From NCBI RefSeq assembly GCF_000423605.1, contig NZ_AUIH01000006.1, forward strand, positions 1 to 64,000: DNA of 64,000 bases, in the 5' to 3' direction. Both the position numbers and the translations under genes were made by a program. Origin of the DNA: Saccharospirillum impatiens DSM 12546. GTDB taxonomy: Bacteria; Pseudomonadota; Gammaproteobacteria; Pseudomonadales; Natronospirillaceae. Numbering within the stretch: the stretch's first letter is position 1; each line of letters starts with the position of its first letter. Under the pieces are notes generated by a model. The model did no database searches. It was not told the DNA's origin and worked only from the letters and a program-made list of their open reading frames with translations. Positions 17,546 to 27,083 of this stretch are shown here, in pieces.

Positions 17546-17950
17546 ATGCTGGATATTCACATCACGGAATTCTACAACGACATGGCGCGCATTCTCGTCA
17601 CGCTTTACCGGCATTTCCCGCGCCAGGTGTCGGTCTATATCGAAGACATCAGTGGCCCTGATACGCCCGATGAATATGGCTTACACAGCGACCGCCACAT
17701 GGCTTGCTTCAACGCGGTATTGTGGCTGACCGACGAAGGCCTGATGCGCTACAGCGACCATGAACGATCCCTTGCGGTAAACCACTGTGTACTCACACTC
17801 GATGGCTTTCGCCTGCTCAGTCACATCGATCCGGTCGTGGGCGGCGTCTCGCGCATCGACGAGTTGAGGCTGGCCCTGCAAGAGGGTTCATCCGACATGA
17901 CCGAGGAAGTGTTACGCCAGGTGTTGATGGCGCACCGGCCGAACCGATGA
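17546..17950 (+). CDS. conserved hypothetical protein, 134 aa
   Basis: I do not recognise a named family. The protein is 134 residues, soluble and slightly acidic, with no signal or membrane segment. It begins MLDIHITEFYNDMARILVTL and looks mainly helical. The middle, ACFNAVLWLTDEGLMRYSDH, resembles the wing region of small helix-turn-helix proteins, but this is weak. AGAGGAAA precedes the ATG, a good ribosome binding site. It follows alaA by 43 bp on the same strand, so it is probably co-transcribed. Its stop is 1 bp from the convergent end of the photolyase gene. Confidence 0.75.
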   Translation: MLDIHITEFYNDMARILVTLYRHFPRQVSVYIEDISGPDTPDEYGLHSDRHMACFNAVLWLTDEGLMRYSDHERSLAVNHCVLTLDGFRLLSHIDPVVGGVSRIDELRLALQEGSSDMTEEVLRQVLMAHRPNR

Positions 17951-17951
17951 T

Positions 17952-19214
17952 TCAGGGCTGGCCAAGCCAGCGCTGGCAATAGGCTCCTTCTGGGTCAAAC
18001 TGGCTAAGTTGCTTGTCGAGTTTAAACACCCTGCCACCTCTTGGGTCAGCACCAACACCGGCGATGTATTGCCAGTTGCCATAGTTGCTGGCCACGTCGT
18101 AGTCCACCAGGAAATGCTCAAACCAGGCCGCTCCTATCCGCCAGTCGAACTGTCCGTCATAAACGCAGGCGCTGGCCAGTATTTGTCGCATCCGGTTCGA
18201 CAGGTATCCGGTGTTTTCCAATTGCGCCCGGCCAGCGCGCACCAGAATGTGCGTGGTCGGATCAACTAGCCAACGCTTAAAGTCAGATACACCAATAAGG
18301 GAAACAGGCTGGCCGGGATGTTCTGGAGAATTGAACAACAGAGAGCCTCTATATCGGCTGTACCACTGAAAATACTCGCGCCAGAGCAGCTCAAAATACA
18401 GCCAGTAAGTAGACTCGTTGCGGGTAACATCCCACTCGAATTGGCCAATTTGCGCAACGACCCGTCGAGCCGACAAGGCGCCACTGGCTAGCCAGGGAGA
18501 CAGTTTGCTGGAAGCGGACCAATCGTCCAGCGCATTACGGGTTTCCTTGTACGTCAGGATAGACCGGTCTTCCCAGAGGTATCCGGCCAGATGCTTCACG
18601 CCACACGCCTCGCCACCGACAAAGCGTGATGCCATGCTGCCAGAAAACGGACGCTGAAGCCGTTGATCAAGACTCAGATCAGGTGCTGGCGCAGGCAATG
18701 AAGCGGGTATCATCAAGGGGTTCACCGGGCCAGGCCCGGATTTTTCAATCGCGCGCCTGAACGCCGAAAAGGTGGTTGGCAAGGCTTCCAGTTCAAAGGG
18801 TAAGTCTGCTTCGTCAAACAGGGTCAGCGTTTCGACCAGGTCACATTGAACATCTGGCAATGAGGCAGTGATCAGTTGCCACTGTCGGCTTTCATCCACA
18901 GCGGTGGGGCGACTGGCGACAACACGCTCGGCACCAAGGGCTCTGACCACCTCTGGGATGCCATCCTCTGGTGTTTGCCAGCGAACAATCAGACGCTGAC
19001 CCAACGCTTGCAAAGACGCTTCCAGGGCCATCAGACTCTGCCAAGTGAACGCCCAGCGATGCGGCCCCATCGGCGACCAGCCATATGAGCCGGGCTCAAA
19101 CCATCGCGGGTCGATTATAAACACACACGCCAGAGTCGACGCTTTCGAGGCCTCATACAACGCCGGATTGTCGTCCAGACGCAGATCGCGCGTCAGCCAA
19201 TAGACGGTTGTCAT
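17952..19214 (-). CDS. cryptochrome/photolyase family protein, CRY-DASH type
   Basis: Flavoprotein of 420 residues. The N-terminal photolyase Rossmann domain starts VYWLTRDLRLDDNPAL. The C-terminal FAD domain carries KLSPWLASGALSAR, NESTYWLYFELLWREYFQW, NRMRQILAS and the long DASH signature DYDVASNYGNWQYIAGVG followed by DPRGGR. These point to CRY-DASH rather than a classical CPD photolyase. Such enzymes repair thymine dimers in single-stranded DNA or act in light signalling. Length is on the short side for the group. The start at 19214 gives the family N-terminus. Confidence 0.9.
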   Translation of the reverse strand: MTTVYWLTRDLRLDDNPALYEASKASTLACVFIIDPRWFEPGSYGWSPMGPHRWAFTWQSLMALEASLQALGQRLIVRWQTPEDGIPEVVRALGAERVVASRPTAVDESRQWQLITASLPDVQCDLVETLTLFDEADLPFELEALPTTFSAFRRAIEKSGPGPVNPLMIPASLPAPAPDLSLDQRLQRPFSGSMASRFVGGEACGVKHLAGYLWEDRSILTYKETRNALDDWSASSKLSPWLASGALSARRVVAQIGQFEWDVTRNESTYWLYFELLWREYFQWYSRYRGSLLFNSPEHPGQPVSLIGVSDFKRWLVDPTTHILVRAGRAQLENTGYLSNRMRQILASACVYDGQFDWRIGAAWFEHFLVDYDVASNYGNWQYIAGVGADPRGGRVFKLDKQLSQFDPEGAYCQRWLGQP

Positions 19215-19303
19215 GCCAGTTTTTTCCTAACCTGCTATTCAACTAGTACGAAAGCGATCGCCATTAGGATGGATACTGGACTAAGGAGGCTCTGATACTA
19301 ACA

Positions 19304-19323
19304 ACAAGCCCTCTCTGGCTTGT
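19304..19323 (-). terminator. stem-loop after the 19329 gene
   Basis: ACAAGCC (19304-19310) with GGCTTGT (19317-19323), loop CTCTCT. Read on the minus strand it is followed by TGTTAGT. This is a weak but well-placed terminator candidate. Confidence 0.45.
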
Positions 19324-19328
19324 GACTG

Positions 19329-19730
19329 TTAGGAGCTATGTTTCTGGTACAAATCATCTATTGAATAGTCAAACAACTGCTTCACGTAGGTCTTCGCCTC
19401 TGCAATGGAGACTTCATCAACGGTAACACTGGCTGATCTGCGGCCGAAGATGCCCAGAAACCCTTTGTTGGCCATGATACTGAGATCCAAAAAACCTTTA
19501 CCAGGCTCTGTGGGTACCAGCTGCAAGCTGGCCCGGGCATCATTGTCGCCCGTGCGCAAGAAGAACAAGCCACCGCCTTCCCCCAGTTCCTCGGTGAGCG
19601 CCACTTCTGACGACCAGGGGTACTGCTCGATTATTTCCCTGGCTTCACTGTAGCCCCTGACTACCTGCCGATGCTCAACAAGTTCCGGGCCTTCAATCCG
19701 ATGCGTATAAAATACTTCAATCACGTTCAA
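19329..19730 (-). CDS. hypothetical protein, 133 aa
   Basis: No family recognised. The 133 residues have no signal peptide. An N-terminal alpha/beta-looking part (NVIEVFYTHRIEGPELVEHR) is followed by a glycine-rich turn (ELGEGGGLFFLRTGD) and a C-terminal part with GKGFLDLSIMANKGFLGIFG and a helical tail. Codon use looks like the neighbours. It stands alone between a photolyase gene and a lipoprotein gene on the same strand, with an upstream gap of 135 bp in which no promoter was identified. Confidence 0.65.
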   Translation of the reverse strand: MNVIEVFYTHRIEGPELVEHRQVVRGYSEAREIIEQYPWSSEVALTEELGEGGGLFFLRTGDNDARASLQLVPTEPGKGFLDLSIMANKGFLGIFGRRSASVTVDEVSIAEAKTYVKQLFDYSIDDLYQKHSS

Positions 19731-19865
19731 TCCCTGTGTTATGGGTTTTTCGAACCCTTGCTATGAACCTTTCCCTAAGATTCCAAAAACTGACAGTGGT
19801 CCACGCGAAAGCTCGGTCAACGATCACGCCCGAACCACTGTACGACTCTTCAGGGATGCGCAGTT

Positions 19866-21176
19866 TTATTTCAATTCAGACTTGAATTCAAGCCCAACCG
19901 CATCTCGCTCATCAAACCCTTCCCAGGTGGTGCCTGCTTCATCGTCACTGTCTTGTGCCAGCGGGATCAAATCCAGATAGGCGGCGCGATCTTCTCCTTT
20001 CAGATACTGCTCAAAGAACGCCGTCGCAAAATGCTGGGCAATGTTGTTCATTCGGGTATTGTCCCAGACCGCATCGGCATAGTGATCAAACCCTTCTCCG
20101 GTCTCATACACTTCCTGGGGTGCTGATACGGGCGCCGCGGCGTTGTGATTGGCGTTCTGAAAAGTAAGCAGATATTTGTCGATGCCTGACAAACCCTGGT
20201 ATAGCGGCTCTATCCCGCCCTGATAGTTAGACACATCATCGACACTGCCACCGATCACCATCACCGGCACGTCAATATTGGCCAAACCAGCCGCATCCCA
20301 CATGCCCGCCTGGTTACCCCAGGGGCCAATCGCAATCACCGCCTTGAAACGTTCGTCGACCGTGGCCTGATAACCCGCATCACTCAACTGACGCTGGCTT
20401 AACAAACCCATCTGAGTGGCGCTTCCGAAAGGCAGCGTGGTTACTCCGTCACTCAAACCGCCGCCAACGGTATTGATGGCACCATACCCCCCCATTGAAT
20501 AGCCGATGATGCCTGCTTTATCGGTATCAATAAGCCCCCCAAAAAGGTGGGTATTGTCATCACGCAATCGCGCCATTTCACCAAGCACAAAGTTCTGGTC
20601 GAGGGACCGGTTTAGCAAGGTACTGGCAAACACTGACTGATCTGAATAAGTACTCTCCATGTGATCAATGGACACGACCACAAACCCTTTGGAAGACAGA
20701 TTCTCGCCAAAGTGCGACATCAGGTAACGATTACCGGGGAAACCGTGTGAAAGCAGAATCAAAGGGAAGGGCCCATCAGCATACAGTGGGGTTGCGTCCC
20801 GGGCTGCTTGCCCGCGCAGCGTCGCGATGGTTTCTCCATCGCGTGTAACGGCCTGTGACGTACGATCAGCGGTGTCGTCACTGACCGCCTCAGCCGGGTA
20901 CCAGATTTCCAGAGTCAACGAACGATCATAGGTGGGCACGCCCGATTCCGATGCACTGGCCAGGTCCGTTTGGTCTTCATTGACCACGGTGAGTGTGGTA
21001 ATTCCGGTCTCATAGTCACCGAGCGCCGCCAGTTCAGGCGCATCCCCGCGAACGACATCGGTGGCATTGATGCGCGGTTCAAAGTTCATGGGCGCGCTGT
21101 CGCCATCAGAACTCGTTGTATTGCAGCCAGCGAGCACCAGAGACAGGACAGCAAATGGAAGCACTAATTTCTTCAT
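19866..21176 (-). CDS. alpha/beta-hydrolase lipoprotein
   Basis: Envelope lipoprotein of 436 residues. The signal peptide ends with lipobox LAGC (lipid-attached C18). The catalytic domain begins near residue 85 (LEIWYPAEA), with an oxyanion-loop motif LILLSHGFPGNR (139-150), nucleophile S227 in GIIGYSMGGYG, and a likely His in the FQNANHNAA region. The pattern resembles platelet-activating-factor acetylhydrolase/dienelactone-hydrolase lipases. The substrate is unknown. Two LacI-type palindromes lie upstream, which hints at carbohydrate- or substrate-linked control. Confidence 0.82.
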   Translation of the reverse strand: MKKLVLPFAVLSLVLAGCNTTSSDGDSAPMNFEPRINATDVVRGDAPELAALGDYETGITTLTVVNEDQTDLASASESGVPTYDRSLTLEIWYPAEAVSDDTADRTSQAVTRDGETIATLRGQAARDATPLYADGPFPLILLSHGFPGNRYLMSHFGENLSSKGFVVVSIDHMESTYSDQSVFASTLLNRSLDQNFVLGEMARLRDDNTHLFGGLIDTDKAGIIGYSMGGYGAINTVGGGLSDGVTTLPFGSATQMGLLSQRQLSDAGYQATVDERFKAVIAIGPWGNQAGMWDAAGLANIDVPVMVIGGSVDDVSNYQGGIEPLYQGLSGIDKYLLTFQNANHNAAAPVSAPQEVYETGEGFDHYADAVWDNTRMNNIAQHFATAFFEQYLKGEDRAAYLDLIPLAQDSDDEAGTTWEGFDERDAVGLEFKSELK

Positions 21177-21514
21177 GTTTTTCCCTTTTGTTTGGTTTTG
21201 TTCTTATTGGAGCCAGAAAACTAGATAACGTTTTCATTCAATACAATATTTACGGTCTATTTGTGCTGTATTCGAACTAATTGGAAGAATAAATCCGATA
21301 TATTACAAAAATATGAGAGAAAACGTTTTCAGAGAGCAATCGCCCTCTTTAGGCAAAATGAACAAAAAGGAATGCACCCTGGAAATCAAGGTTCTCTGCG
21401 ACCTGAACGGATATCCGCCATTACCCCCCCCCCTTTTTGGCAGATTTCCATTATCATCACCTTCTTTCATTCATCATCGAACACTGTGTCAGCCTCGAAC
21501 AACAGGGAAACTGA
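21177..21514. other. AT-rich intergenic region with LacI-type palindromes and a C10 tract
   Basis: 338 bp between the divergent lipoprotein and EamA genes, clearly more AT-rich than its surroundings. GATAACGTTTTC (21224-21235) and the perfect palindrome GAAAACGTTTTC (21319-21330) resemble LacI/GalR-family operators with central CG. A run of ten C (21424-21433) followed by five T lies 81 bp before the EamA start. Confidence 0.6.
21319..21330. promoter_or_regulatory. candidate LacI/GalR-family operator
   Basis: GAAAACGTTTTC is a perfect 12-bp palindrome with central CG. A related site, GATAACGTTTTC, is at 21224-21235, 95 bp away. That spacing could allow looping between the divergent promoters. 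No LacI-family gene is in the window. Confidence 0.5.
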
Positions 21515-22423
21515 ATGGCCTCATACACTGCTCACGGTCTCTGGTTAAAAGCTACGCCCGTCCTTTTTGTGCTGCTCTGGAGTACTGGTTTCATTGGCGC
21601 AAAATTCGGCCTTCCGTATGCCGAACCCTATACCTTCCTGTTCGTACGTTTCATTGGCGTTCTGGCGGTCTTGTTTGTCCTGATCCAGTTTCTCAATGAA
21701 CGCTGGCCCAAAGCGCCTATGCTGTGGTTGCACATTGGCATTGTCGGTATGCTGGTTCACGGGCTCTATCTGGGCGCCGTATTTACCGCCATAAGCCTGG
21801 ACATGCCAGCCGGGGTAACGGCCCTGATCGTCGGTTTGCAGCCTCTGGTAACGGCTATTCTTGCTCGTTTCTGGTTAGGCGAGACCATTAACCGACAACA
21901 GTGGCTCGGCATTCTGCTGGGACTGGTTGGCATCGCTCTTGTGCTGTCCGAACAGCTGGATATGAACAACCCCACTCACCTGTTTGCCGGTTTTGGCTGG
22001 ATCGCTGTCGCCAGCGCGTTTTCTGCACTGCTGGGCATCTCCGTTGGCACCCTCTACCAGAAGCGTTATTGCACCGGTATGCCCCTGGTAACGGGCACGT
22101 TCATCCAGTATCTGGGTGCCAGCCTGATACTCGGCCTCGGTGCCTGGTTATTCGAGACACGCACCATCAACTGGACGCCAACCTTCACTCTGGCACTGCT
22201 CTGGTTGATTTTTGGCCTGTCGATTGCGGCCATTCTCTTGCTGATGACCCTGATACGCCGGGGAGCTGCATCCCGGGTCGCCAGCCTGTTCTACCTGGTC
22301 CCTCCGGTCGTAGCCATAGAGGCCTGGGTTCTGTTTGACGAGCAACTCGGGCCGTTGGCCCTGGTTGGTATCGCGGTTGCTGTAGTCGGTGTGGCCCTGG
22401 CGGTGAAAAAACCCACTCAATAA
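21515..22423 (+). CDS. EamA-family DMT transporter
   Basis: Inner-membrane protein of 302 residues with two EamA repeats and about ten segments. The opening VLFVLLWSTGFIGAKFGLPY followed by EPYTFLFVRF is the common EamA N-terminal pattern. A glycine-rich second repeat ends LALVGIAVAVVGVALAV. It probably exports amino acids or other small metabolites; the substrate is unknown. The diguanylate cyclase gene follows on the same strand about 100 bp later. It is divergent from the lipoprotein gene across the palindrome-bearing region. Confidence 0.85.
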   Translation: MASYTAHGLWLKATPVLFVLLWSTGFIGAKFGLPYAEPYTFLFVRFIGVLAVLFVLIQFLNERWPKAPMLWLHIGIVGMLVHGLYLGAVFTAISLDMPAGVTALIVGLQPLVTAILARFWLGETINRQQWLGILLGLVGIALVLSEQLDMNNPTHLFAGFGWIAVASAFSALLGISVGTLYQKRYCTGMPLVTGTFIQYLGASLILGLGAWLFETRTINWTPTFTLALLWLIFGLSIAAILLLMTLIRRGAASRVASLFYLVPPVVAIEAWVLFDEQLGPLALVGIAVAVVGVALAVKKPTQ

Positions 22424-22526
22424 CGTGCTTTCTTTCTTACGCGAACTGAAAAGGACCGTTATACTCGCTCGAACAGAGTTTCAATGGTCACTCGACAGGG
22501 AATTGACTTCTCAACTGGGAGGTGGA

Positions 22527-24380
22527 ATGCGCCGTAAAAGCCGTCGGCAGGGCTGGTGCCTTGCCATTTTTACAACCGCGCTGGTTTGGGTTTTTGCTTC
22601 ATTGCTTAACACCGCTTATGCCGTTGTTCTGTCCGCCAACCAGCTACCTGACGACTTGACCGGTTCGGCAGAGCTGTTGCAAGAACCCCCTGATACCCAA
22701 GCATGGGGCCTCAATACCGTCCTCAGAAAACCCAATGCAGACTGGACACCTATTAGCGACTCTGTCCTCAACTTCAGTTTCGACCCTTCGGCCTACTGGG
22801 TCCGCTTCACCCTTCACAACCCGACTGACACCAACATCCGGTTAATACTGGATGTCGCCCAACCCCTGCAGGATTACATTGATGCCTGGCTGCTTGATGG
22901 CAACAAATCAACCGTTCAATCCTGGCAAACAGGCGACCGCCGCCCTGCGTCTGACCGACCCTTTCTCTATCGGGCATTTGCTTTTCCGATCAGCATTGCA
23001 CCAGACCAGCAGATTCAGTTTATAGCCCGGTTCGACAGCCACGATGGTCTCTACGATGCCCTCCCCTTGGCACTGATGAGTCAGGGCTCGTTTTTCATGC
23101 AAAAAGACCGGGAAGCGCTTTGGTTTGGCTTCTACTACGGTGCAATAACGATCCTGCTGTTGTATAACCTGTTTGTCGGGATCGCGACACGTGAACGTGA
23201 TTTCCTGTTGTACAGCCTGTATCTGAGTTGTTTTCTGCTCTGGAATCTGGCGTTTCGCGGCTATCTTGCATTGGGGCCACTGGCCAACGCCCCGATTCTG
23301 AACAACATCGCGACCGCCTTTTTTGGTGGCAGCATTTTTATCACGCTGATTATTTTTACGCGTCGCTTCCTGGCATTGAACACCCGCATGCCTCGCACCA
23401 GCCGATGTCTACTGTTCCTTGCCATGGCCATGCTCATCCCCGTTGTTTTGTCGACGCTGGATTACTACGCCTTTGCATTCCAGCTCATCATCCCGGCTGC
23501 GATGATCACCATGCTCACCGTACTGGCGGTCGCGATCTACTTGTCATGGCAAGGGCTCCGAACCGCGCGCATTTACTTGCTGGCCTGGGTATTGTTGATT
23601 GCTTCAGCCTTCGCGTACTACGGACGTGTACTTTCCCTGGTACCCTCGACCTGGCTGACTGAAAACGCCCTGAATATCGGCTCGCTGATCGAACTGCTGG
23701 TACTGTCCCTGGCCATGGCAGACCGTATCCGATCACTGAAACTGGAGAGGATTGAAAACCAGTCCTACCTGTTCGAGCGGGAACGGGGAATGAACCAGGA
23801 ACTCAAGGAACAAGTGGCGATCAAGACCCGGGAGTTGAAGCAACTGGCCAATCGTTTCGAACAGGACTCTATTACCGATGCACTGACGGGGCTGAAAAAT
23901 CGACGAACGTTTGAGTCAACACTGGAACAATCGGTTCGCAGTAAAGACCGGGATAACCCCTGGCTTTGCCTCGCCTTGATCGACCTGGACTATTTTAAGA
24001 ACTTTAACGATCAATTCGGGCACCCGGCCGGTGACGTCTTGCTAACGCAACTGGGTCAATTGCTACAACGCACGTTTCAGCGCAGCGATGATCATGTATT
24101 CCGTATTGGTGGTGAGGAATTTGGAGTCGTGTTTCGAACGGAATCAAGCACAGCAATCAAACAGATGCTGCACCAGTTCCAGGCAGCATTGACGGTCATT
24201 TCGTCAACAACCGACACCACCCCGATCACCGCCTCCATCGGAGTGGCTTGCGTACTCAATGGCAGTGACGTCACACCCGACAATCTCTATGTCCGGGCCG
24301 ACGAGCTGCTTTATCAATGCAAGGAAAAGGGTCGTAACCAGTTTCTCATTGAGCGCATCGACACCCCGGCTGATCAATAG
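22527..24380 (+). CDS. diguanylate cyclase with 7TMR-DISM sensor
   Basis: Membrane sensor that makes cyclic di-GMP. The 617 residues have an N-terminal signal or anchor, a periplasmic 7TMR-DISMED2-like beta domain (about 50-205; note YWVRFTLHNPT), seven transmembrane helices (about 220-415), a short coiled coil, and a C-terminal GGDEF domain. The active site reads GGEEF (528-532). An RxxD feedback-inhibition site (RSDD, 519-522) lies exactly five residues before it, so the enzyme should be active and product-inhibited. The start at 22527 follows GGGAGGTGG. A longer frame opens at 22425, next to the eamA stop, but lacks a ribosome binding site. Confidence 0.9.
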   Translation: MRRKSRRQGWCLAIFTTALVWVFASLLNTAYAVVLSANQLPDDLTGSAELLQEPPDTQAWGLNTVLRKPNADWTPISDSVLNFSFDPSAYWVRFTLHNPTDTNIRLILDVAQPLQDYIDAWLLDGNKSTVQSWQTGDRRPASDRPFLYRAFAFPISIAPDQQIQFIARFDSHDGLYDALPLALMSQGSFFMQKDREALWFGFYYGAITILLLYNLFVGIATRERDFLLYSLYLSCFLLWNLAFRGYLALGPLANAPILNNIATAFFGGSIFITLIIFTRRFLALNTRMPRTSRCLLFLAMAMLIPVVLSTLDYYAFAFQLIIPAAMITMLTVLAVAIYLSWQGLRTARIYLLAWVLLIASAFAYYGRVLSLVPSTWLTENALNIGSLIELLVLSLAMADRIRSLKLERIENQSYLFERERGMNQELKEQVAIKTRELKQLANRFEQDSITDALTGLKNRRTFESTLEQSVRSKDRDNPWLCLALIDLDYFKNFNDQFGHPAGDVLLTQLGQLLQRTFQRSDDHVFRIGGEEFGVVFRTESSTAIKQMLHQFQAALTVISSTTDTTPITASIGVACVLNGSDVTPDNLYVRADELLYQCKEKGRNQFLIERIDTPADQ

Positions 24381-24470
24381 CTTGGTTTAAGGCAGTTCGG
24401 CTGAGAATGGTCAACTTATTGGTTTCCGCCACGAGGAGCCGAGCCGATACGCTGAACACCAGCGTCTCAT

Positions 24471-25625
24471 TCATTGCTCTATCGCAAAACCCAACTTACT
24501 CAGCCAGGCTCGCGCGCCTTCGGGCACATTGATCACATGGGCGGCCGCCAGCTCCCGACGCTTGGGGTAATGTTTGCGCAGGCTGTCAAAGGTATCCGGC
24601 GGGACAGTCCCGCTATCCAGGGCATACCGCATCGCCACCGTGTCGCGTGCCGGGTCATGTAAAGCCTGGATCAATTCGCTGCCAAGGTATTCAGGCGTGT
24701 CCGTGTCGAAAAAGAAAGCGTCGAGCCTGGGGCCTTCGGGTAAATCCGGACCGTTGGGGAGAGGTTTTTCTGACCATTGATGCACGGCTTCAGCGAGCAT
24801 GCGGGTGCCTGCCCACTTGCCTTCCTGGCTGTACCCGGCTACATGAGGACTCGCCTGGTAAACCGCATTAAGCAGAGTTTCACCGACCCGGGGTTCATCT
24901 GGCCAAACGTCGAGTACGGCGTTTATAGAGCGGGCATCGAGGGCTTCCTGCAGGGGTGCCTCTTGTATGACCGGGCCTCGACCGGCGTTGATCAGCCAGG
25001 CTCCCGGCTTTAGCCAGCCAAGCTGTTCTGAGCCGATCATCCCTTCCGTGGCGTATTTGCCGCCCCGGGTCAGGGGCGCATGCATGCAGACGATGTCGCT
25101 GGCTTGCAACAGGGTGGGTAAATCAACATAGCCACCCTGACCGCTCTGTGCGGCTTTGGGTGGGTCACACACCAGCGTGCGGACGCCCAGGGCTTGCAGC
25201 CGTTCGACCAGTTTCCCGCCGACATTGCCAGCACCCAGAACGCCAATGGTCTGTTGCCACCAGGGCAATTCCAGATCCAGATGCAAGCGGGCAAATACCG
25301 ACAGTACCCAATCTACTACCGATTGAGCGTTGCAGCCGGGCGCATGATGAAAGGCAATACCGTGCTGTTCAAGCCAGGCCAGATCAATGTGGTCAGTGCC
25401 GATGGTAGCACTGCCCACAAATCGCACCGGCGTACCTTCCAGCAGCTGCGCGTCTACCCGGGTAACGGAGCGCACCAGCAGTACATCAGCGTTCATCAGA
25501 TCAGATCGGGAGAGGGAGCGACCCGGCAAGCGAGTCAGGGAAGTCGCAAGCCCTGAGAACCAGGGCTCGACATGGGGCATGTTCTCGTCAGCGACGATGC
25601 GCAGCCCCGGTGGTGCCGTTGTCAT
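24471..25625 (-). CDS. pdxB: erythronate-4-phosphate dehydrogenase
   Basis: NAD-dependent enzyme of pyridoxal-phosphate synthesis (DXP-dependent route). The 384 residues belong to the D-2-hydroxyacid dehydrogenase fold. N-terminal RIVADENMPHVEPWF, the NAD motif GVLGAGNVGGKLVERL and the catalytic His in SPHVAGYSQEGK are visible, and the C-terminal dimerisation domain distinguishing PdxB is present. It starts directly after the rhlB stop (no gap), so the two are co-translated. Confidence 0.95.
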   Translation of the reverse strand: MTTAPPGLRIVADENMPHVEPWFSGLATSLTRLPGRSLSRSDLMNADVLLVRSVTRVDAQLLEGTPVRFVGSATIGTDHIDLAWLEQHGIAFHHAPGCNAQSVVDWVLSVFARLHLDLELPWWQQTIGVLGAGNVGGKLVERLQALGVRTLVCDPPKAAQSGQGGYVDLPTLLQASDIVCMHAPLTRGGKYATEGMIGSEQLGWLKPGAWLINAGRGPVIQEAPLQEALDARSINAVLDVWPDEPRVGETLLNAVYQASPHVAGYSQEGKWAGTRMLAEAVHQWSEKPLPNGPDLPEGPRLDAFFFDTDTPEYLGSELIQALHDPARDTVAMRYALDSGTVPPDTFDSLRKHYPKRRELAAAHVINVPEGARAWLSKLGFAIEQ

Positions 25626-27083
25626 TTACTGGGCACCGTCTTTACGGTTGCCCCGGTCGTCGTCCGCTTCAACCGGGTCGGCATCGGCCTGTTCTGCTTG
25701 CACGGTGACGTCGGCTTCGACAATCACTTCAGCTGCTTCTGCCTGATCTGCACGGGCTGTTTGCTTCTGCTCAGCGTCATTTTCCTGCGCAGCAGCATCG
25801 TCTTTGGCTTGCTCAGCGTCTTCGTCAGCTTTCGACAACGGCGTCGTCTCGCCGATTTCAGCCAACCACTCGACCGGTGGTTGTTCCAGCTCAATCTTGC
25901 GCTTGATGTAATCTTCAATCGCCGGGATCTGGAAAGAGTCGTCTTCGCAGGCAAAGCTGATAGAGACGCCTTTGGCGCCAGCACGACCGGTACGGCCAAT
26001 GCGGTGCACGTAATCTTCGGCATCTTCCGGCAGCGTGTAATTCACAACGTGCGAGACGCCTTCTACATGAATGCCCCGGCCCGCAACGTCGGTCGCAACC
26101 AGAACCGGCACCTTGCCTTCTTTAAAGTTGTCAAGCGTACGGATGCGCTTGGCCTGAGGCACTTCGCCCGACAACACTTCGCACTGAATGCCGTCTTTGC
26201 CAAGGCGCTCGCTCAGGTCCCGAACGATGTCACGCCGATTGGCGAACACCATGACACGGTCAGCATTCGGCTGACGCAACACATGGCGCAGCAGCGGGTA
26301 TTTCTCAGCAGTGGTCACCAGATAGACGTGTTGTTCAACGTCTTCGGCGGTTTTCACGGTCGGCTCTACTTCCACCCGCACCGGCTCACGCGTCCAGCGT
26401 TCAGCCAGATTGAGAATATCGTAGGAGAAGGTAGCCGAGAACAGCAGGGTCTGGCGCTCTTCGGTTTTCGGTGTCGCCCGGACAATGGTTTTGATGTCCG
26501 GAATGAAGCCCATGTCGAGCATGCGGTCGGCTTCGTCGATGACCAGTGTCTCGACCTGATCAAGAAACACCTGCTTGCGATTCATAAAGTCGATCAGACG
26601 GCCCGGTGTCGCCACCAGAATGTCGAGTCGGCTTTCTTCCAGTTGTTTGCGCTGCTTGTCCATATCCATGCCGCCAACCAACGCGGCCACTTTCAGGCGG
26701 CTGTGTTTGGTCAGGGCTTTGGCGTCTTCAGCAATTTGCAGGGCCAGCTCACGCGTTGGTGCGAGAATCAGGGCACGGGGTTCACCGGCGTATTGTTCCG
26801 GCAACCGGTGTTCCATCAGATCGGTAATGACCGTAATCAGGAAGGCGGCGGTTTTACCCGTGCCCGTCTGTGCCTTACCGATGCAGTCGTGACCCGCCAG
26901 CGTATAAGGCAGGGTCATCGCCTGGATGGGACTGCAGTACTGATAGCTCATTTCGTGGATGGCGCGCATCAGAGCAATCGGCAAAAACAGATCGTGAAAA
27001 CGAACTTTGCCGGGTTCTTCGGGTACTTTGAATTGAGAGATGTGCCAACGGGGTTTACGAGGTTTTCTAGCTTGACTTGTCAC
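25626..27083 (-). CDS. rhlB: DEAD-box ATP-dependent RNA helicase RhlB
   Basis: RNA helicase of 485 residues linked to mRNA decay. The Q-motif region SPIQAMTLP is followed by Walker A AQTGTGKT (71-78), DEAD (183-186, [10 protein letters not shown]), SAT and the C-terminal HRIGRTGR motif. The first 25 residues are basic. The tail of about 75 residues is acidic and Gln/Ala-rich (many D, E, Q), probably disordered, which is longer than in E. coli RhlB. The order [17 protein letters not shown] fits the pseudomonad-type RhlB. It has a long 5' region (27084-27547) and pdxB follows without a gap. Confidence 0.9.
   Translation of the reverse strand: MTSQARKPRKPRWHISQFKVPEEPGKVRFHDLFLPIALMRAIHEMSYQYCSPIQAMTLPYTLAGHDCIGKAQTGTGKTAAFLITVITDLMEHRLPEQYAGEPRALILAPTRELALQIAEDAKALTKHSRLKVAALVGGMDMDKQRKQLEESRLDILVATPGRLIDFMNRKQVFLDQVETLVIDEADRMLDMGFIPDIKTIVRATPKTEERQTLLFSATFSYDILNLAERWTREPVRVEVEPTVKTAEDVEQHVYLVTTAEKYPLLRHVLRQPNADRVMVFANRRDIVRDLSERLGKDGIQCEVLSGEVPQAKRIRTLDNFKEGKVPVLVATDVAGRGIHVEGVSHVVNYTLPEDAEDYVHRIGRTGRAGAKGVSISFACEDDSFQIPAIEDYIKRKIELEQPPVEWLAEIGETTPLSKADEDAEQAKDDAAAQENDAEQKQTARADQAEAAEVIVEADVTVQAEQADADPVEADDDRGNRKDGAQ

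Noticed and set aside
22425-22526. N-terminal extension of the diguanylate cyclase
   Set aside because: No ribosome binding site at 22425, whereas GGGAGGTGG precedes ATG 22527.
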